From the NCBI RefSeq assembly GCF_900453205.1, contig NZ_UGQU01000003.1:496001-560000 (forward strand): DNA of 64,000 nt, in the 5' to 3' direction. A model generated the notes under the pieces. That model was not told where the DNA came from. It saw only the letters and a program-made list of their open reading frames with translations, and made no database searches. The position numbers and the translations under genes were made by a program. Positions within the stretch are counted from its first letter, which is position 1, and each line of letters begins with the position of its first letter. This DNA is from Moraxella lacunata. Lineage in GTDB: Bacteria; Pseudomonadota; Gammaproteobacteria; Pseudomonadales; Moraxellaceae. Below are positions 1 through 10,231 of the stretch, in pieces.

Positions 1-1
1 T

Positions 2-214
2 AAATTTGGCAGGGTAATTGTCAAGCGTGATAATCGTGATGAGCTTTTGGCAATTAAATCAGGGCAATTTGATTATGATGACTTATTACAAAAGGCAGAT
101 GAGTTAATAAAAGACGTGGAATTAGCATTTGACCAAAGCGATTTACCAGAAATCCCCGAGCATTATTTGGCAATAAAAACGTTAATTGAAATACGAGAAC
201 AATTATATGGCTAA
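2..214 (+). CDS. C-terminal part of a predicted nucleotidyltransferase (RlaP-like), 5' end outside window
   Basis: The frame is open from the window edge and ends with TAA at 212-214, giving about 70 residues. The tail reads FDYDDLLQKADELI followed by a SDLPE motif and a short helix. This resembles the C-terminus of the RlaP / DNA polymerase beta superfamily of predicted nucleotidyltransferases, where a substrate-binding helical tail follows the catalytic domain. The catalytic half is not in the window, so the family call rests only on the tail. It lies immediately upstream of tgt on the same strand, but tgt has its own promoter. Confidence 0.5.
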   Translation, partial: KFGRVIVKRDNRDELLAIKSGQFDYDDLLQKADELIKDVELAFDQSDLPEIPEHYLAIKTLIEIREQLYG

Positions 215-1403
<1,189 letters not shown>

Positions 1404-1513
1404 AAATTAATGGTATTTTTATAAACATGACATACCAATGGTGGATGTCAGCCAAAACCCAGTTTAACAAAAACCCCTGCAATAGCAAGGGCTTAATTTG
1501 GCAAATAACTGAT

Positions 1514-2413
1514 TTAAGCGTCATAATCTTCGGTTGGTGTTAGGTTAATCCCTGCCTGTGCTGCCAGTCCGTCAGGACTAAACACCCCTTCATAGACAAA
1601 GGATGTCAGTCCTGTCATCATCACCGAGTAGCCTTCTTGATAACGCACGGCAAGGCTGCCGCCATAGAGCTGAACTCGCACATCCACCCCTTCATCAATC
1701 CAACCTTCACGCACGCCCACAGCGACCGCCGCACATGCACCTGTGCCACACGCCTGCGTCTCGCCCACACCACGTTCATAGACACGCAAGCGGACATGAC
1801 GTTGATTAACAATTTGGACAAAACCGACATTGACACGCTCGGGGAATGCTTCATGACTCTCGATGAGCCTGCCCAGACGTGCCACATCGGCAGTCAATAC
1901 ATCATCCACCAAAATGACCGCATGGGGATTGCCCATGTTGGCAAGGTAGAGCTGAACAGGCTCGCCATCGACATTTAGGCGGTAGGAATTGCCCACTTTG
2001 GTGATGGCTTGGGGAGCAAAAGGAATCTCGGCAGGCTCAAATTTGGGTTTACCCATGTCCACCTGCACCCAGCCATAACGGTCGGTGGTCAGCGTGATGA
2101 CTCCGCTTGCCGTCTCCACACGCAAACGCTGTTTAAAGGAGAGTTTACGAGCCTGTACAAAGGACGCAAAACATCTTGCCCCATTTCCACACTGTGCCAC
2201 TTCCTGTCCATCGGCATTAAAAATACGATATTTAAAATCCACATCAGGACGAGACGGTGGCTCAACGATAAGCAGTTGGTCAAAACCTACGCCCAAATGG
2301 CGGTCAGCAAGCAGTCGCACCAGCTCACTTGTTAGATTCATCCGCTGTGTCACTAGGTCAATCACCATAAAGTCATTGCCCAAACCATGCATTTTGGTAA
2401 ATTCGATTAACAT
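1514..2413 (-). CDS. dapF: Diaminopimelate epimerase
   Basis: It interconverts LL- and meso-diaminopimelate in lysine and peptidoglycan precursor synthesis. The 299 residues show both catalytic cysteine motifs, QCGNGARCFA near residue 75 and ETQACGTGACA near residue 220, plus the N-terminal MHGLGNDFMVID signature. The length is slightly above the usual 275 because of a short C-terminal tail (LTPTEDYDA). It is transcribed convergently with tgt and divergently from rnd. Confidence 0.97.
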   Translation of the reverse strand: MLIEFTKMHGLGNDFMVIDLVTQRMNLTSELVRLLADRHLGVGFDQLLIVEPPSRPDVDFKYRIFNADGQEVAQCGNGARCFASFVQARKLSFKQRLRVETASGVITLTTDRYGWVQVDMGKPKFEPAEIPFAPQAITKVGNSYRLNVDGEPVQLYLANMGNPHAVILVDDVLTADVARLGRLIESHEAFPERVNVGFVQIVNQRHVRLRVYERGVGETQACGTGACAAVAVGVREGWIDEGVDVRVQLYGGSLAVRYQEGYSVMMTGLTSFVYEGVFSPDGLAAQAGINLTPTEDYDA

Positions 2414-2607
2414 TGTCGTTTTCCTTTTGTTTTGGCTAAGTTATAAAGTCACACTGTCTATCTTAACATGATACGCCCAAATTGTTAATATTAAAACCAA
2501 AAATAAACGCCATAAAATCAGCCAACCCAACAAACCACCCATCAAATTACACACATTTCTCTGATTTTGGTGTAAAATTAGGGGAATTTTTGACATATAG
2601 ACCTACA

Positions 2608-3855
2608 ATGACTGATTTAAAAAACCCTGCCAATTTTAGCTTTCCCCACGCTCATCTTAGCGATGATGAACAGCACGCCCTGCTTGATTTGCCGACCCAA
2701 TGGGTGCGGACAGATGATGAGTTGTATGAGCTGATTGACGAGATAGACAGCGTGGATGTGGTCGCCTTGGATACTGAGTTTATCAAACGTGATACTTATT
2801 ATCCGATATTGGCATTGGTGCAGGTCAATACCGGCAAAGGGATATACCTTGTAGACGCCCCACGTCTTGATTTGACCGAGTTTTGGCAAGCCCTGTGCGA
2901 AGTGCCGAGCATGGTATGGTATGCGTGCGGAGAAGATTTGGGGATATTTTATCTGCTTGCCAATAATCCGCCCTTAACCAATGTCTTTGATGTACAAATT
3001 GGCGTGGCGTACCTGACTGGCAAATTGCAAGTGGGTTATAGCCAAGCGGTCAGTGAGATTCTGGGCGTGGCACTAGATAAAGGCGAGAGTCAGTCCAACT
3101 GGCTTGCCAGACCGCTCACGCCCGAGCAAGAACTGTACGCGGTCAATGACGTGCGTTATCTGCTCGCCCTACATCAGGCGGTTGTGCAGGCACTTAGTGA
3201 TAAGCAGGTGCTGGACTATGTCAATGAAGACAGTAAGCTCTACGCCAAAGAGCTGTACGACACTCAGCACCTAAGCGATGATAAGCTCTATCTTGACCAT
3301 GTCGCCCCGACCTATACCAGACAGCAACTGGCAGTACTGCGGAGCTTGACCATGTGGCGAGAGTCACTGGCTCGGGCAGTGAACGAGCCACGCAGTTTTA
3401 TCATTGGCAAACAGCCGCTACGTGAGATTATTGAGATCCTGCCGACCAACATGAAAGATTTGGCACACACCACCCTAAACCGCTCCGCCCTACGCCGTTA
3501 TGGTGCTGAGATAATCCGTGTCATCAAAGAAGCCAAAGCCCTGCCCCAAGCGGACATGCCTGTCAAAATCCCCGTTTATACCAGCAAAGCCAAGCCTTTT
3601 CGCCATGCCCTAGACGAAGCCACCGACGCCCAAGCTCGCCTGCTAAACATTCCTAGTAATCTATTGCTAAAAGGGCGTTGGATTAATGAGCTTATGTATC
3701 ACGTCTATCAAGGTCTGCCCATTGATGACACGCACGCCTTATCGGGGGGCTTGCAAGGCTATCGGCAGGCGTGGGTCGTTGGCACGGTACTGCCCCTACT
3801 TTATGAGCATGAACAGTCCATTCGTGACGGGTTTGATTGTGGTGCTAAGATGTAG
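2608..3855 (+). CDS. rnd: Ribonuclease D
   Basis: A 3'-5' exoribonuclease for tRNA and small RNA maturation. DEDD-type motifs are visible: LDTEFIKRDTYYP (Exo I), WYACGEDLGIFY (Exo II) and YAVNDVRYLLAL (Exo III), followed by a helical HRDC-like region (REIIEILPTNMKDL). The frame is open from 2482, but the upstream 42 residues are low-complexity, and the ATG at 2608 gives the expected N-terminus and 415 residues. The stretch 2414-2607 between it and dapF is AT-rich and presumably holds the divergent promoters. Confidence 0.93.
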   Translation: MTDLKNPANFSFPHAHLSDDEQHALLDLPTQWVRTDDELYELIDEIDSVDVVALDTEFIKRDTYYPILALVQVNTGKGIYLVDAPRLDLTEFWQALCEVPSMVWYACGEDLGIFYLLANNPPLTNVFDVQIGVAYLTGKLQVGYSQAVSEILGVALDKGESQSNWLARPLTPEQELYAVNDVRYLLALHQAVVQALSDKQVLDYVNEDSKLYAKELYDTQHLSDDKLYLDHVAPTYTRQQLAVLRSLTMWRESLARAVNEPRSFIIGKQPLREIIEILPTNMKDLAHTTLNRSALRRYGAEIIRVIKEAKALPQADMPVKIPVYTSKAKPFRHALDEATDAQARLLNIPSNLLLKGRWINELMYHVYQGLPIDDTHALSGGLQGYRQAWVVGTVLPLLYEHEQSIRDGFDCGAKM

Positions 3856-3887
3856 TGTGGTTAAGGAGGTAAATGCAAACGGCAAAA

Positions 3888-4706
3888 TTACAACCGCTTT
3901 TGCACCGCTTTGGCTTGTGTGAGCATCATGTCCACCACCGTCATAAACTCAGGCAGATTCATGCCACGACTGGTCATGCTAACATAACGGTCGCCCGCCA
4001 CGAACTCGCCATGATAATAGACATCACCCTTTTTATCGATAAGTTGCTCAAACCTTAGGGGCGTGCCGTTCATGTCTTCACGGTACAGCTCTTTGATGAG
4101 TGTTAAGGGCTTGTCGGGATGAATGTGGGTTTCGGTGATTTCAAGGCGTGCTTTGGTGCTAGGGTGTTCAAATAGGCGATACACCCCATCAAAACCCGTC
4201 TTGCCAAGCACCCCTTCATACGCTCGCCCTGTCAGCACAAAGCCTAACGGCAAAGCATCTTTGATTTTTACCATTTCAAAGGCAAGGGGCTGTTTTCGCC
4301 CAAAGCGATAAGACATTTTGGCATGCGTGGCGGATTTGAACTCATGGGTCAATACACCACCCGATGTACTGCCTGTGTGTTCTAAGTTCTTGATTTGGCG
4401 TGAGATGTCTTGTTTTTGGGCGACATCAAGCGTGGCATCAGCCAAGGCGACATAACTTACCGCTTGCGTTGTTTCTTTGTTGTTTTGAATATCAGGGTTG
4501 TCCACACTTGCTGTGGCAGGGGCGATAACCATGCTTGCCACGTCTGCTGACGATTCGGTATTAACAGAGTCTTTGGCGGACTTTTGGTTTCGAGATAGAT
4601 TGCCCGACAGACTGCCCGATAAAACAATACCGCCGACCGTCAGACTAAGAGCAATGGCACCGATGAGCAGGGTTTTTTTATTGATAGGAAAATGGGTTAG
4701 GGTCAT
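3888..4706 (-). CDS. Membrane-anchored or exported protein of unknown function
   Basis: A protein of 272 residues starting at MTLTHFPINKK. A single hydrophobic segment (LLIGAIALSLTVGGIVL, residues 11-28) is followed by a polar, Ser/Asn-rich linker and a globular C-terminal domain rich in beta-type sequence (HEFKSATHAKMSYRFGRK, YYHGEFVAGDRYVSMTSRG). The frame extends 24 residues further upstream, but that part lacks a sensible N-terminus. I recognise no family. It converges with rnd, with 32 bases between stop codons. Confidence 0.75.
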   Translation of the reverse strand: MTLTHFPINKKTLLIGAIALSLTVGGIVLSGSLSGNLSRNQKSAKDSVNTESSADVASMVIAPATASVDNPDIQNNKETTQAVSYVALADATLDVAQKQDISRQIKNLEHTGSTSGGVLTHEFKSATHAKMSYRFGRKQPLAFEMVKIKDALPLGFVLTGRAYEGVLGKTGFDGVYRLFEHPSTKARLEITETHIHPDKPLTLIKELYREDMNGTPLRFEQLIDKKGDVYYHGEFVAGDRYVSMTSRGMNLPEFMTVVDMMLTQAKAVQKRL

Positions 4707-4789
4707 AGGGCGTTTTGAACCTTTATAACACAATCTACATTTTAGGGTGTTTATAGAAAGAAAATAATGTTTTTGCATGAAAAATGGCT

Positions 4790-4856
4790 ATCCGACCACT
4801 TAACTGTGTAGATTTTTAAGATTTTTACTTAATTTTTTAGAATTAAGTGGTCGGAT
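4790..4856. repeat. Perfect 14-bp inverted repeat with 39-bp AT-rich centre
   Basis: ATCCGACCACTTAA at 4790-4803 is the exact reverse complement of 4843-4856. The interior is nearly all A/T. No T-run follows on either strand, so it is not a standard intrinsic terminator. It could be a small non-autonomous element or a protein-binding or transcript-ending structure between the nrdB-ferredoxin operon and the gene at 3888. The rest of 4707-5006 holds no gene. Confidence 0.7.
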
Positions 4857-5006
4857 TGTGGCTCGAAGTCAAAAATTTGCCTGATAGAAAACTCACAGCC
4901 TTTGTTTTTTCCTTGAAAAACGGGCGATTCCCCTGCTTTTTTAAACAGGCATTTTCATTGCAAATACAAAAGGTAGGTACGCCCTAAGCAAAAGCACATG
5001 ATCACA

Positions 5007-5366
5007 TCATCCGTCTATTTTATAAAAAATCTGACGGCTAATGATAGATGTTTTTTGTAAATGCCAAGCCCCATCTGTACGCTGATGTTGCCATGATTTG
5101 TTTGGTTTGTCCGTATCATAGCTGACCACCATCGTCCCTGTCGGCACGCAACAGCACGCCAGCACTTCATCATCTAGGTGTGCCAGTGGGATTTGTTTGG
5201 CTTTGGGGGCGTCTGTTGCTCCTTTGACACGCATTTTACACGCCCCACAAAAGCCCTGACGACACATATAACGCACGTCTTTGTGCTCGGTGCGTAACAT
5301 GCCATCAAGCAAGCTCTCGCCTTCATGCAGATAAAACCGCATTTCGTCTGTAAAAATCCACGGCAT
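5007..5366 (-). CDS. 2Fe-2S ferredoxin (YfaE-like, ribonucleotide reductase maintenance)
   Basis: A small plant-type ferredoxin of 119 residues. The ligand pattern is CRQGFCGACK near residue 35-45, with the last cysteine in the LACCCVPTG segment. YfaE-type ferredoxins regenerate the diferric-tyrosyl radical of class Ia NrdB. The start codon lies 17 bases after the nrdB stop on the same strand, so the two genes form an operon and the context fits that role. The C-terminal tail after SYDTDKPNKS is not conserved family sequence. Confidence 0.88.
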   Translation of the reverse strand: MPWIFTDEMRFYLHEGESLLDGMLRTEHKDVRYMCRQGFCGACKMRVKGATDAPKAKQIPLAHLDDEVLACCCVPTGTMVVSYDTDKPNKSWQHQRTDGAWHLQKTSIISRQIFYKIDG

Positions 5367-5383
5367 GATTGATACTTTTGTGA

Positions 5384-6481
5384 TTAGAGTTCAAAATCGT
5401 CCAAATCCACCCCGTCCAAATCACTATCAATCTGACCGACCAGATAAGTGGTGATTTCGGTTTCTTGGGGGGCGACTTGCACGTTGTCCGATGATAGCCA
5501 CGCATTTATCCAAGGAATGGGGTTGGATTTGGTGTCAAAAATGGCAGGCAGACCAATCGCCAACATGCGGGTGTTGGTGATATATTCAACATACTGGCAC
5601 AGGATATCACGGTTTAGTCCGATGATTGAGCCGTCTTTGAACAGATAGCTTGCCCAGTCTTTTTCTTGTTCGGCGGCGACACGGAAAATCTCAATCGCTT
5701 CATCTTGGCATTCTTTGGCAATCTCGACCATCTCGGGGTCATCTTGACCGTGTCGCATGAGATTGATGATATGCTGTGTGCCGTTTAGGTGCAAGGCTTC
5801 ATCACGGGCAATCATCTTGATGATTTTGGCGTTACCTTCCATAACCTTATTTTCGGCAAAGGCAAATGAGCAAGCGAACGACACATAAAAACGAATGGCT
5901 TCTAGGACATTGACCGCCACGATACATAGGTACAGCTTCTTTTTAAGCTCACGCAAATCGCCCTTGCCTGTCAAGTTATACAGCTGACTGGCTTCATACA
6001 AATCATCATAATACACGGCGATGTCTTTGGCACGAGCAAGGATATGCTCGTTATCCATAATGTCATCAAAAATCACGCTCGGGTCATTGACGATGTTGCG
6101 AATGATATGCGTATAACTACGGCTATGAATGGTCTCACTAAATGACCACGTCTCAATCCATGTCTCAAGCTCTGGCAAGGACACAATGGGCAATAGCACC
6201 GCATTAGGGCTACGTCCTTGAATGCTGTCAAGCAAGGTTTGGTATTTTAGGTTAGACAAAAAAATGTGCTGAGCAGGAGCGGATAATTCACCAAAATCAA
6301 TCCTATCACGGCTGACGTCTATCTCTTCGGGTCGCCAAAAAAACGACAACTGTTTTTCAATGAGTTGTTCAAACACAGGATGACGCTGTTGGTCATAGCG
6401 AGAGACGTTCACCGCTTGCCCAAAAAACATGGGTTCTTTTAGGGGGTCATTTTTGGTTTGGGGAAAGATAGAATACTGCAT
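5384..6481 (-). CDS. nrdB: Ribonucleoside-diphosphate reductase, class Ia beta subunit
   Basis: The small subunit houses the dinuclear iron/tyrosyl radical used by NrdA to make deoxyribonucleotides. The 365 residues include the [14 protein letters not shown]-terminal signature, [19 protein letters not shown] (iron ligands), YDD/ARDEALH further on, and the C-terminal acidic LDDFEL peptide that docks into the large subunit. No nrdA lies next to it: the upstream neighbour is an unrelated small membrane gene on the other strand. Tandem NrdR-like boxes sit upstream. Confidence 0.96.
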   Translation of the reverse strand: MQYSIFPQTKNDPLKEPMFFGQAVNVSRYDQQRHPVFEQLIEKQLSFFWRPEEIDVSRDRIDFGELSAPAQHIFLSNLKYQTLLDSIQGRSPNAVLLPIVSLPELETWIETWSFSETIHSRSYTHIIRNIVNDPSVIFDDIMDNEHILARAKDIAVYYDDLYEASQLYNLTGKGDLRELKKKLYLCIVAVNVLEAIRFYVSFACSFAFAENKVMEGNAKIIKMIARDEALHLNGTQHIINLMRHGQDDPEMVEIAKECQDEAIEIFRVAAEQEKDWASYLFKDGSIIGLNRDILCQYVEYITNTRMLAIGLPAIFDTKSNPIPWINAWLSSDNVQVAPQETEITTYLVGQIDSDLDGVDLDDFEL

Positions 6482-6532
6482 GATACTCTCTGATGATTGA
6501 TTTTTATAAATAAAGGGAAGGCTGGGTCTTGT

Positions 6533-6579
6533 TATCTAAATATGGTGTTATTTTAAAATAAAATCACTATATCATGTGT
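6533..6579. promoter_or_regulatory. Tandem NrdR-box-like operators upstream of nrdB
   Basis: TCACTATATCATGTGT (6564-6579) matches the NrdR consensus ACACWATATATWGWGT at about 13 of 16 positions. TATCTAAATATGGTGT (6533-6548) matches about 11 of 16. Start-to-start spacing is 31 bp, the three-helical-turn spacing typical of NrdR box pairs, and they lie 52-98 bp upstream of the nrdB start. NrdR represses ribonucleotide reductase genes when dATP is abundant. The remaining 6482-6920 gap holds the promoter of the next gene (TACAAT, 6857-6862) and nothing else obvious. Confidence 0.7.
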
Positions 6580-6920
6580 TTGATGGCGTGCCATTTTAGC
6601 ATAATTTTTGTGTCTTGGCAGGACTTTTTTGGCAAAATGGGGAAAATTTTGGATAAGGAATTGATTTTTGTGAGATTTTAGCCAAAATAATGGTGGGATT
6701 GGTAAAGCCTGAAAAACCAATCTATTTTTCATGCAAAAGTGGTTGATTTATTTGTAAAATATTTCTAAATGGCAAATGGTGTTATAAAGGTCGGGAGAAT
6801 GCCATGGGCAAACACTTGTTTAAAAAATATCCATAACCAACACCCAAAAATTGTGTTACAATAGCGATACATATAAATCATTCATTTTAAATCAATTTGT
6901 GTTTACACGGGGAGATTCTT

Positions 6921-7220
6921 ATGATTTATGCAGTATCGGTGGTGTGGTATGCACTGATTTTTGCCCTTGGCATGGCGTTCATCAAAAAAATGCCAGACCG
7001 TGCCGAGCGGTGGGTGGGTATTTTGGTGTTTATCGGGTTTTGTACACAGATTTTGATTAATTATGTTGGGCTTGGGCATTTGGGGGCGTTTGAATCACTG
7101 GCTCATCTTGACCATGACCGCAGTGCCTTTAATTTGATGGTGCTGTGCCTTATTAGTATCTTTTGCTATTCGGCATTGTTTGTGATGCTCATCAAGGCTT
7201 ATGATTATTATCAAGAATGA
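6921..7220 (+). CDS. Small integral membrane protein, paralogue of the gene at 7323
   Basis: A protein of 99 residues with three likely membrane spans (IYAVSVVWYALIFALGMAF, WVGILVFIGFCTQILINYVG, LMVLCLISIFCYSALFVML) and a short charged C-terminus ending KAYDYYQE. The ATG at 6921 has a GGGGAG ribosome site six bases upstream, which decides against the longer open frame. The downstream neighbour shares the same layout, the QxLINY motif and the D-YY-E tail, so the two look like a tandem duplication. Function unknown. Confidence 0.8.
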   Translation: MIYAVSVVWYALIFALGMAFIKKMPDRAERWVGILVFIGFCTQILINYVGLGHLGAFESLAHLDHDRSAFNLMVLCLISIFCYSALFVMLIKAYDYYQE

Positions 7221-7258
7221 TGATTTTATCTTGACATGAGATTGATGGTTGTTTTAAA

Positions 7259-7287
7259 ATAAAACCCTAATATTTGTAGGGTTTTAT
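7259..7287 (+). terminator. Intrinsic terminator after the first small membrane gene
   Basis: AAAACCCTA at 7261-7269 pairs with TAGGGTTTT at 7277-7285 around a 7-base loop. Confidence 0.7.
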
Positions 7288-7322
7288 TGCAGGCATAAAG
7301 TTGATTGGATTGGAGTGTTTCC

Positions 7323-7625
7323 ATGATTTATTTAGTGTCGTTTATTGTCTATCTTATCGTATTTGCCATTGGTGTTTATTTTATTGTCATTCATTCCACA
7401 AAGGCAACCGCCATCACGCACGGGGTTTGTGCGGTGGGATTTGTCATACAGTTACTCATAAACTACCTGTTTTGGGGCAATGTATCGGCATTTGGTTTTT
7501 TGTCAAACATCATCAATAACGAGCGAACTTTAACCAATCTGCTGATATTGTTCGTGACCAGTGTGGTGTGTTATGGACTGCTTTTTGTGGTGTTTGCTAA
7601 GTTAAATGACTATTACCATGAATGA
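7323..7625 (+). CDS. Small integral membrane protein, paralogue of the gene at 6921
   Basis: A protein of 100 residues with three hydrophobic segments (IYLVSFIVYLIVFAIGVYF, GVCAVGFVIQLLINYLFWG, LLILFVTSVVCYGLLFVVF), ending KLNDYYHE. The layout, the IQLLINY motif and the C-terminal tail match the gene 103 bases upstream. A terminator separates the two, so each seems to be its own transcription unit. I do not recognise a named family. Confidence 0.8.
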   Translation: MIYLVSFIVYLIVFAIGVYFIVIHSTKATAITHGVCAVGFVIQLLINYLFWGNVSAFGFLSNIINNERTLTNLLILFVTSVVCYGLLFVVFAKLNDYYHE

Positions 7626-7647
7626 TTGACTGTAAAAGTGTGGCAAG

Positions 7648-7673
7648 AAAACCGTCATTTGGCGGTTTTTTTT
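7648..7673 (+). terminator. Intrinsic terminator after the second small membrane gene
   Basis: AAAACCG (7648-7654) pairs with CGGTTTT (7663-7669), followed by a run of T. Confidence 0.8.
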
Positions 7674-7702
7674 CGTGTGTTTAAAAAAGCCAAGAATTTT
7701 GC

Positions 7703-7708
7703 TATAAT
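7703..7708 (+). promoter_or_regulatory. Extended -10 of the dcd promoter
   Basis: TATAAT preceded by TTTTGC (extended -10), 28 bases before the dcd start codon. No good -35 is visible. Confidence 0.5.
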
Positions 7709-7736
7709 GTTTTGTCCTATATCATAAGAGAATAAC

Positions 7737-8306
7737 ATGTCGATTAAGTCAGACCGCTGGATTCGCCAAATGGCGACCGAACATGAGATGATTGCCCCGT
7801 TTGAGCCTAACCAAGTCCGCCATAATAGCGATGGCGAGAAAATCGTAAGCTACGGCACGTCAAGCTATGGTTATGATGTCCGCTGTGCTAATGAATTTAA
7901 GGTGTTTACCAACGTGCATTCTGCCATCGTTGACCCTAAGAACTTTGATGAGAAAAGTTTTATTGATATTGTTGGCGATGAGTGTATCATTCCGCCCAAC
8001 TCATTTGCCCTAGCTCGCACGGTGGAGTATTTTAAAATCCCCCGTGATGTGCTGACCATTTGTCTGGGCAAATCCACCTATGCTCGCTGTGGCATTATCG
8101 TCAATGTCACGCCCTTAGAACCTGAGTGGGAAGGGCATGTTACCTTAGAATTTAGTAACACCACCAATCTACCTGCCCGTATCTATGCTGGCGAAGGCGT
8201 GGCTCAAATGCTGTTTTTCCAGTCTGATGAAGTCTGCGAAACTTCCTATAAAGATAGGGGCGGTAAATATCAAGGGCAAACGGGCGTCACCTTGCCAAAA
8301 ACTTAA
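7737..8306 (+). CDS. dcd: dCTP deaminase
   Basis: It deaminates dCTP to dUTP, feeding thymidylate synthesis. At 189 residues it is the normal family length. The signature [34 protein letters not shown] is spread over residues 105-138 with the catalytic Glu in LEF. The C-terminal [13 protein letters not shown] loop closes the active site. It may be co-transcribed with the following short gene, 46 bases downstream. Confidence 0.97.
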   Translation: MSIKSDRWIRQMATEHEMIAPFEPNQVRHNSDGEKIVSYGTSSYGYDVRCANEFKVFTNVHSAIVDPKNFDEKSFIDIVGDECIIPPNSFALARTVEYFKIPRDVLTICLGKSTYARCGIIVNVTPLEPEWEGHVTLEFSNTTNLPARIYAGEGVAQMLFFQSDEVCETSYKDRGGKYQGQTGVTLPKT

Positions 8307-8352
8307 CTTGTCATTTACCATTTAGCATTTATTATTTAAAAAAGAGAATATC

Positions 8353-8640
8353 ATGTCTGATTTACGTATTGAAAAACGTCATAACTTTGACCTTGTCACT
8401 GCTCGCACCAAAGCCAAAGCATGGCTAGAAGAGGCAAAACAAGAGTTTGATTTTGAGGCGACCTACCAAGAAGGAGCGGACAGCGACACCGTGAGTATCA
8501 CTAAGTCGGGCGTGGACGGACGTGCGTTTTTGGACAGTGATAAGGTCATTTTTGAGGCGGATTTGAACTTTTTGGCAAAGCCGTTTAAGGGTGTGATTAG
8601 TAGTGGTATCCAAGAGGGGTTGGATAAGTTTTTTGCTTAA
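8353..8640 (+). CDS. Polyhydroxyalkanoic acid system family protein
   Basis: A protein of 95 residues. The start MSDLRIEKRHNFD, the LDSDKVIFEADLNFLAKPFKG segment and the short length match the PHA_gran_rgn family, small proteins associated with PHA granule or fatty-acid loci. The biochemical role is not established. It ends three bases before the dacB start, so it is probably translationally linked to it. Confidence 0.75.
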   Translation: MSDLRIEKRHNFDLVTARTKAKAWLEEAKQEFDFEATYQEGADSDTVSITKSGVDGRAFLDSDKVIFEADLNFLAKPFKGVISSGIQEGLDKFFA

Positions 8641-8643
8641 TCC

Positions 8644-10170
8644 ATGCCTGCCATGACTATATCTTATTCACTTATCATTAGCACACTAAGTCTTAGCGTG
8701 CTTTGTGCGTTACCTGCATTTGCCAATACACAGCCTGCTACTCCTGCCAACTTACAGACATCGACCAGTCTGCCATCTGCCATCAGTGACAAGCTTAGCA
8801 AAAGCGGATTATCAAGCGATGACATCAGTATTTGGGTGATGGCAAACGATGGGTCGGCACCGCTCATCAGTCATCTGGCGGATACACCACGCACCCCAGC
8901 GTCCACCCAAAAGCTCATTACGACTGCCATCGCTTTGGATATGATGGGGGCGGATTATCGTTGGCAGACACGGCTATACACCGATGGCGTGGTGGTTGGC
9001 GATACTTTATATGGTAATCTCATCATCAAAGGCAGTGGCGACCCATCACTGACTCATGACCGCCTTAGTGCCATGTTTTCACAGCTGACGGCTCGGGGCG
9101 TGCGTCACATTAAGGGTGACATCATTGTGGATAATACTGGCTTTGTCAATGTTGCCCAAGATGTTAATGCTTTTGACGGGCAGGGACTGCGAGCCTATAA
9201 CGCTCAGCCCAATGCCTTTTTGATAAATTTTGGTACGCTTGAAGTAAGTATGATACCATCGGGAAATTGGCAATTTGGGCAGTCGCCAGAGACAGTGCAG
9301 TTTAGTCCGACAGATGGTGCGGTTGCGGTACAGGTATTGCCAAAATTGGCGGATTTTCACGCACCGACCATGATGCAGGGCGATATCCAGTCATGTCGCA
9401 CCAAGCCAAAATTTGGCTTATCTGCCGATACTTTGACCATTACAGGGCAAGTGGGTGTGGGGTGTGGGCAGGCGAGTGAGTGGCTAACCTTTGCTGACAG
9501 CGAAGCGTTTATTACCAAAGCGGTCAAAGGTGCATGGCAAGCCCTTGATAAGGACTTTGTTGGGCAGGTTAGGTTGCGACAGCCTTATGATGGGGCAGGG
9601 CGAACGTTATCGCCTTTGCTGTCCTTTGCGTCCAAACCTTTATCTGAGCAGATTTATCAGATTAACCAATACTCCAATAACGTCATGACCGAGCAGGTGG
9701 CTCTGTCTTTGCCCCTGATGATGGGTCAAAAAACCAGTGATTACCCCAAAAGTTTTGCCCTGATAAATACATGGTGGCAACAACATCTTACCACGCCTGC
9801 CCCCATCATGAGCCGAGCGTCAGGACTGTGCCGAGATTGTGTGCTTGCCCCTAGGGCGTTGGGTGAGCTTCTGGCATTTAGTCAGACCAAGCCGACATTT
9901 GAGGCGTTTAAAGCGTCTTTGCCGATTGTGGGGCAGACAGGCACGATGGCAACCTTTGCCAAACGCCGTCCCCATAGCCCTGCTATAGGACGTGCCTTTA
10001 TTAAGACTGGCAGACTAAACAACGTCGCAAGCATTGCAGGTTATGTCATGGGGCAATCAGGCAAGATGTATGTGGTGGTCGCCATCATTAATGCCGATGG
10101 AGCAGGTAACAACACCCACGCCCATGATGTGTTAGATGAAGTGATAGAGTGGACGGCAGGACAGCCTTAA
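8644..10170 (+). CDS. dacB: D-alanyl-D-alanine carboxypeptidase/endopeptidase (PBP4 type)
   Basis: A periplasmic peptidoglycan hydrolase of the S13 family, 508 residues. It has an N-terminal signal peptide (hydrophobic SLIISTLSLSVLCALPAFA) and the three penicillin-binding motifs in order: STQK near residue 82 (nucleophile), SNN near residue 343 and KTG near residue 455. A long insert between the first two motifs is typical of PBP4. No strong ribosome site precedes the ATG at 8644; an ATG at 8653 is an alternative. Confidence 0.93.
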   Translation: MPAMTISYSLIISTLSLSVLCALPAFANTQPATPANLQTSTSLPSAISDKLSKSGLSSDDISIWVMANDGSAPLISHLADTPRTPASTQKLITTAIALDMMGADYRWQTRLYTDGVVVGDTLYGNLIIKGSGDPSLTHDRLSAMFSQLTARGVRHIKGDIIVDNTGFVNVAQDVNAFDGQGLRAYNAQPNAFLINFGTLEVSMIPSGNWQFGQSPETVQFSPTDGAVAVQVLPKLADFHAPTMMQGDIQSCRTKPKFGLSADTLTITGQVGVGCGQASEWLTFADSEAFITKAVKGAWQALDKDFVGQVRLRQPYDGAGRTLSPLLSFASKPLSEQIYQINQYSNNVMTEQVALSLPLMMGQKTSDYPKSFALINTWWQQHLTTPAPIMSRASGLCRDCVLAPRALGELLAFSQTKPTFEAFKASLPIVGQTGTMATFAKRRPHSPAIGRAFIKTGRLNNVASIAGYVMGQSGKMYVVVAIINADGAGNNTHAHDVLDEVIEWTAGQP

Positions 10171-10180
10171 TACAAATCAC

Positions 10181-10214
10181 AAAAATAAAGCAGTCCCAAA
10201 ACTGCTTTATTTTT
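10181..10214. terminator. Bidirectional terminator between dacB and the convergent peptidase gene
   Basis: A perfect 14-bp stem, AAAAATAAAGCAGT (10181-10194) against its complement (10201-10214), with a 6-base loop. T-runs occur on both strands. Confidence 0.9.
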
Positions 10215-10231
10215 ATACATTTAACAAACCA

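Noticed and set aside
1603-2335. Several open frames on the plus strand within dapF
   Set aside because: Complement shadows of a clearly conserved gene; no ribosome sites or family features.
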